The position numbers and the translations under genes were made by a program. From JANLSO01 sp031362405 (GTDB taxonomy: Bacteria > Actinomycetota > Thermoleophilia > Miltoncostaeales > Miltoncostaeaceae), in contig JANLSO010000124.1 of the NCBI GenBank assembly GCA_031362405.1, positions 1 through 43,168 of the forward strand: a DNA stretch of 43,168 nt. The letters are read 5' to 3'. This document shows, piece by piece, positions 40,231-43,168 of this stretch. The notes beneath the pieces are model-generated. The model saw only the letters and a program-made list of their open reading frames with translations. It did no database searches and was not told the origin of the DNA. How positions within the stretch are numbered: position 1 is the first letter of the stretch; each line of letters begins with the position of its first letter.

Positions 40231-41325
40231 TCAGCCCTTGGGAGGCCTCGGCGTGTTCGAGAAGCCCTCACGATCGCGCCAACGCGAGATCGCGTCGGAG
40301 AACTGCGGGGCGGTCTCCTCAACGGTTACCGCGTGGCCCGACGGTGATAGCTGCTTCAGGGTGACGTTCGGTGAACCGGTGAACAGGTCGCGCTGTGTAC
40401 GACCTGAGGGCGGAGGAAACAACGCGTCTTCCTTGCCGATGATCACGAGCACGGGGACGTCGATGCTCGCAATGGATTTCAGGTTGGTCATTGCACCGGC
40501 CGCGAAGGTGGCGGTGTCGCCGCACGGGTTGAGGTTGCGCAGCTCGGAGATCGCATCGACGTCGTCCGGAGCCGAGCTGACGAAGAAGCCCGCACGAAAG
40601 TCGTCGAGCGACGGCGGAAACGATGCGTACCCGCTGGGGAACGTCCCGCCCTCGGTGGGCTGGCCCCCTGCCGCACACGCGGCGGCGTTTGCGGTCGCGG
40701 CCGCCTTACCCGCGTCGGACAGGATCGTGTCGGAGTACGAGGCGACGATCAGACCGTCGACGTTGTCGAACGAGATCGCCGTGAGTTCTGTCAGCAGGCC
40801 TCCGGCGGAGTGCCCACCGAGTACGACCTTCGAGAACGTCGGAGCCGAGTCGCTGCCCTTGACGCGATACTCACCGCTGCGCAGATCGTCGACGATCTGG
40901 TGGGCGATGTCGGCCTGGCCACCAAGACACGACATCATGCCCTGCGGCTTACCGCTCGCGTCGTACCCCAGACGGTCGATCACGACCGACACGTGGCCGG
41001 CGCGCGCCTGGCGCTCGACGAAGCTGGCGCCCTGGGTCTCGTAGGTCCAGAAGAACTCACCAAGTTCCAAACCGTGCAGGTAGAGCGCGACGCTCGTTGA
41101 TTCACGCACGGCACTGCGCGGGCCCACGATGTGTCCGCGAACCGTGTACTGGCGCCCGTCGGTGGCGCATGCCAGCTTCGAGCGGTTGACATTCTGGACG
41201 GTGAAGGCGACCTGGCGCGACACCACCGCGGTCTCCCAGGCGCGTGCGTCTGAACCACTGCTCTTGTCCGCTGCTGCCGCGGGGCCTGCTGCGAATGCAG
41301 CGAGCAACGCGAGCGCGGCGACCAT
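40231..41325 (-). CDS. Secreted alpha/beta-fold hydrolase
   Basis: 364 residues. A hydrophobic start (MVAALALLAAFAAGPAAAA) is followed by an alpha/beta hydrolase with ALYLHGLELGEFFWTYE, the nucleophile elbow VVLGGHSAGGLLTEL (Ser), VLVIIGKEDALFPPP (Asp) and LSPSGHAVTVEE (His). Two Cys pairs may form disulfides. The signal lacks a basic n-region because a TGA in frame separates it from an upstream ATG at 41340 (Met-Arg-stop-Ala-Leu); a CGA there would give a normal leader Met-Arg-Arg-Ala-Leu-Met. Substrate unknown; lipid or polyester are options. Confidence 0.82.
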   Translation of the reverse strand: MVAALALLAAFAAGPAAAADKSSGSDARAWETAVVSRQVAFTVQNVNRSKLACATDGRQYTVRGHIVGPRSAVRESTSVALYLHGLELGEFFWTYETQGASFVERQARAGHVSVVIDRLGYDASGKPQGMMSCLGGQADIAHQIVDDLRSGEYRVKGSDSAPTFSKVVLGGHSAGGLLTELTAISFDNVDGLIVASYSDTILSDAGKAAATANAAACAAGGQPTEGGTFPSGYASFPPSLDDFRAGFFVSSAPDDVDAISELRNLNPCGDTATFAAGAMTNLKSIASIDVPVLVIIGKEDALFPPPSGRTQRDLFTGSPNVTLKQLSPSGHAVTVEETAPQFSDAISRWRDREGFSNTPRPPKG

Positions 41326-41438
41326 TAACGCTCATCTCATTCCTCAACTCGTTTCGGCCGGGCGGGGTCGTTCCCCGCATGAGGCCTGCGCTACCCGCAA
41401 AGTCGCGAGGGAAACACCACCGCGGGCGGCGGTACCCG

Positions 41439-42815
41439 TCAAACGTCCAAATCTCGAACCGCCGTCACCAACCCTTCCGAGAAGGTCGGGAACTGGGCGA
41501 TGACCTCGCGCAGCACCGCGATCGGCACCCGTGCGCGGATCGCGAGAACCGCCATTCCCATCCATTCGGAGGCCAACGGGCCGACGCCATGGGCTCCGAC
41601 GAGCACACCCGCCTGCCGATCGGCGACGACCCCGATGACACCTTCGATACTGCGCCCATACGTGCGTGCGCGCTCCATCTCGCCGACGGGCACGCTCGCA
41701 ACGACGGTGTCAATACCGGCCTTACGTGCGGCCACGGCCGTCAGACCGACGGCGGCCACCTCAGGGTCGCAGAACACCGACCGGGGGACCGCCGAGTAGT
41801 CGGCCTTCACGGTCTCCTCGAGGATGTCGCCGCAGACGAGTCGGCCTTGGTAAGAGGCGACGTGCGTGAACTGACCGATGCCCGTGACATCGCCGAGGGC
41901 CCAGATGCCGTCGGTCGCACGGCAGCGATCGTCGATGTCGATACCGGAGTCGCCGGGCACGATGCCCACACTCTCGAGGCCGATATCGTCGACGCGGGGC
42001 CGTCGGCCGGTCGCGACGATGACTCGCTCAACCGCGACCTCGGTGCCGTTGTCGACGGCGACGCCGGTACGCGCTCCTCGGGTGATTCGAGTCGCTTCGG
42101 CACCCAGCATCACGTCGATGCCTTCGCTGCGAAAGCAGCGCCCCAACAGTTCGCCAATCTCCGAAGACTCGTGTGCCAGCAGGCGCGGCCCCGCCTCGAT
42201 GATCGTGACGTGAGCGCCGAGGCGCGCGAACGACTGCCCGATTTCGACCCCGACCGGGCCGCCGCCGAGAACCGCCACGCTTTCGGGAATCGTCAGCGTT
42301 TCCATTGCTTCGCGGTTTGTCCAGTAGTCGACCCCGTCGAGCCCGTCGATCTGGGGAATGATGGGCGTGCTGCCGGTGGCGAGGACGATTCTCGGCGCGC
42401 GCAACGTGCGCCCGCCGACCTCGACGCGACCGGAACCGTCGAGGCGGCCGTGGCCGCGCACGATGCTCACGCCACGCACGGTATACCGGTCTACTTTTGT
42501 CGTGTCGTCGCGCCCGGAGACCACGTGCTCGCGAAACGCGATGACCTCCTCGACACTCTCGATCTTCGCAGCGACCCCGGGGATCCGTCGCGCCGCGGCA
42601 ACTGCCTCCGGCGCGCGCAGCATGGCTTTCGCCGGCATGCACGCCCAATAGGGGCACTCCCCACCGACACGGCCCGACTCCACCATCGCGACGTGAAGCC
42701 CTGCGTCGGCGAGGCGGCCGGCCACGGCACGTCCACCTGAGCCAGAGCCGACGACGATCACGTCGAAGTCCGTGGTTGTCACGTCTGCACATCCGCTCCC
42801 GCCAATGCCTGACAT
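41439..42815 (-). CDS. FAD/NAD(P)-dependent pyridine nucleotide-disulfide oxidoreductase
   Basis: 458 residues. Motifs: FDVIVVGSGSGGRAVAGRL (FAD), GRVGGECPYWACMPAKAM with the redox CxxxxC pair, VAVLGGGPVGVEIGQSFARL (NAD(P)), ATDGIWALGDVTG (FAD), and a C-terminal interface domain (VFCDPEVAAVGLTAVAA). The disulfide reads ECPYWAC instead of the common TCLNVGC, a variant I have seen in actinobacterial proteins named mercuric or dihydrolipoyl reductase-like. The C-terminal His-x4-Glu of lipoamide dehydrogenase is not seen. ATG 42815 is used; GTG 42782 (MTTTDFDVI) is a plausible shorter start. Confidence 0.82.
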   Translation of the reverse strand: MSGIGGSGCADVTTTDFDVIVVGSGSGGRAVAGRLADAGLHVAMVESGRVGGECPYWACMPAKAMLRAPEAVAAARRIPGVAAKIESVEEVIAFREHVVSGRDDTTKVDRYTVRGVSIVRGHGRLDGSGRVEVGGRTLRAPRIVLATGSTPIIPQIDGLDGVDYWTNREAMETLTIPESVAVLGGGPVGVEIGQSFARLGAHVTIIEAGPRLLAHESSEIGELLGRCFRSEGIDVMLGAEATRITRGARTGVAVDNGTEVAVERVIVATGRRPRVDDIGLESVGIVPGDSGIDIDDRCRATDGIWALGDVTGIGQFTHVASYQGRLVCGDILEETVKADYSAVPRSVFCDPEVAAVGLTAVAARKAGIDTVVASVPVGEMERARTYGRSIEGVIGVVADRQAGVLVGAHGVGPLASEWMGMAVLAIRARVPIAVLREVIAQFPTFSEGLVTAVRDLDV

Positions 42816-43012
42816 GCGTGCATTTACCCGTCCACCCTTCGTTGGTGAGAGCCCGTTTGCTCTCCTGTTCCCGATCGGACCAATGTGAATCCGCCAGGCC
42901 TCACGAGTTCGAGGATTCATTCGCGGCCAGAAGGGGCACACGGCATGGGTCGTGACACGGGTCGCGGCAATGCGGTGTGAACGAATGCGGTGACTGCCGC
43001 AAAGGAGAACGC

Positions 43013-43168
43013 ATGCCCACCGTTGCCGAAGCGATCGTCGATGCCTTGGCCGATCTCGGGGTACGTACGATCTGGGGGGTCGTGGGCGACGCCCTGAACC
43101 CTGTCACCGATGCGATTCGCCGCGAGGAGCGGCTCGAGTGGATCGGCACCCGCCACGAAGAAGTCGCC
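43013..43168 (+). CDS. Thiamine pyrophosphate-dependent enzyme, PoxB-like (partial)
   Basis: The N-terminal 52 residues are present: MPTVAEAIVDALADLGVRTI, then WGVVGDALNPVTDAIRREER, LEWIGTRHEEVA. The GDALNP and RHEE patterns are those of pyruvate dehydrogenase (quinone)/pyruvate oxidase-type TPP enzymes, where the Glu of HEE activates TPP. AAAGGAG precedes the ATG at 43013. The gene runs off the window, so the class (oxidase, decarboxylase or acetolactate synthase) is not settled. Confidence 0.75.
   Translation, partial: MPTVAEAIVDALADLGVRTIWGVVGDALNPVTDAIRREERLEWIGTRHEEVA

Noticed and set aside
42816..43012. GGGTAA upstream of the disulfide reductase as a SigB-type -10
   Set aside because: No GTTT-like -35 at 14-17 nt; left out of the regulon list.

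Overview
This is a GC-rich, gene-dense chromosomal window with actinobacterial habits: GTG and TTG starts, 4-bp ATGA overlaps, SARP, ANTAR and partner-switching regulators, vapBC and mazEF modules, and an Asp23/AmaP envelope operon. The Ig-rich secreted protein at 5848-7914 and the secreted CPVFP/PWN-type protein at 9063-9965 resemble proteins I associate with Thermoleophilia (Solirubrobacterales). That placement is inference. No rRNA, tRNA, CRISPR array, prophage or insertion sequence was recognised.

Layout. 1-5.6 kb: topoisomerase III, a phosphofructokinase with a PPi-type signature, a decayed sensor fragment, a NUDIX hydrolase, and a predicted membrane-anchored protein with a sigma-region-4-like HTH. 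5.8-10 kb: two secreted proteins separated by about 1 kb of broken genes and palindromes. 10.2-15.4 kb: a CHAT-protease/TPR protein divergent from a subtilase, an ECF sigma factor and a small regulator-like protein. 15.4-20.6 kb: gene remnants, a zinc-ribbon protein, a SARP regulator, a frameshifted vapBC pair, a propionyl/acetyl-CoA synthetase and an intact mazEF pair. 20.7-27 kb: a stress-signalling block with a universal stress protein, STAS proteins, GAF-ANTAR, a lipid kinase, two SigB/SigF-type sigma factors, a degenerate and a full anti-sigma kinase, and a BrkB membrane protein. 27-33 kb: TerC, then a CsbD/Asp23/AmaP envelope-stress operon, a DUF892 protein, a ferritin-like protein and a DUF6328 protein. 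33.2-36.7 kb: GH130 phosphorylase, GT4 glycosyltransferase and an alpha-toroid protein. 36.7-43.2 kb: cupredoxin lipoprotein, MscS-like channel, STAS protein, small acidic proteins, a decayed SRPBCC gene, a secreted alpha/beta hydrolase, a flavin disulfide reductase and the start of a TPP enzyme.

How it fits together. Several genes downstream of the two SigB-type sigma genes (csbD operon, DUF892, ferritin-like, GT4) and one upstream (usp) carry a promoter-like pair GTTT-N15/16-GGG(T/A)A(A/C/T). The window therefore looks like a stress sigma locus together with part of its own regulon.

Three other patterns stand out. A family of perfect or near-perfect 31-39 bp palindromes with a 1-nt centre sits at gene 3' ends. 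Three genes seem to start at AUA or AUC. Frameshifts are concentrated in dispensable genes while long genes stay intact.
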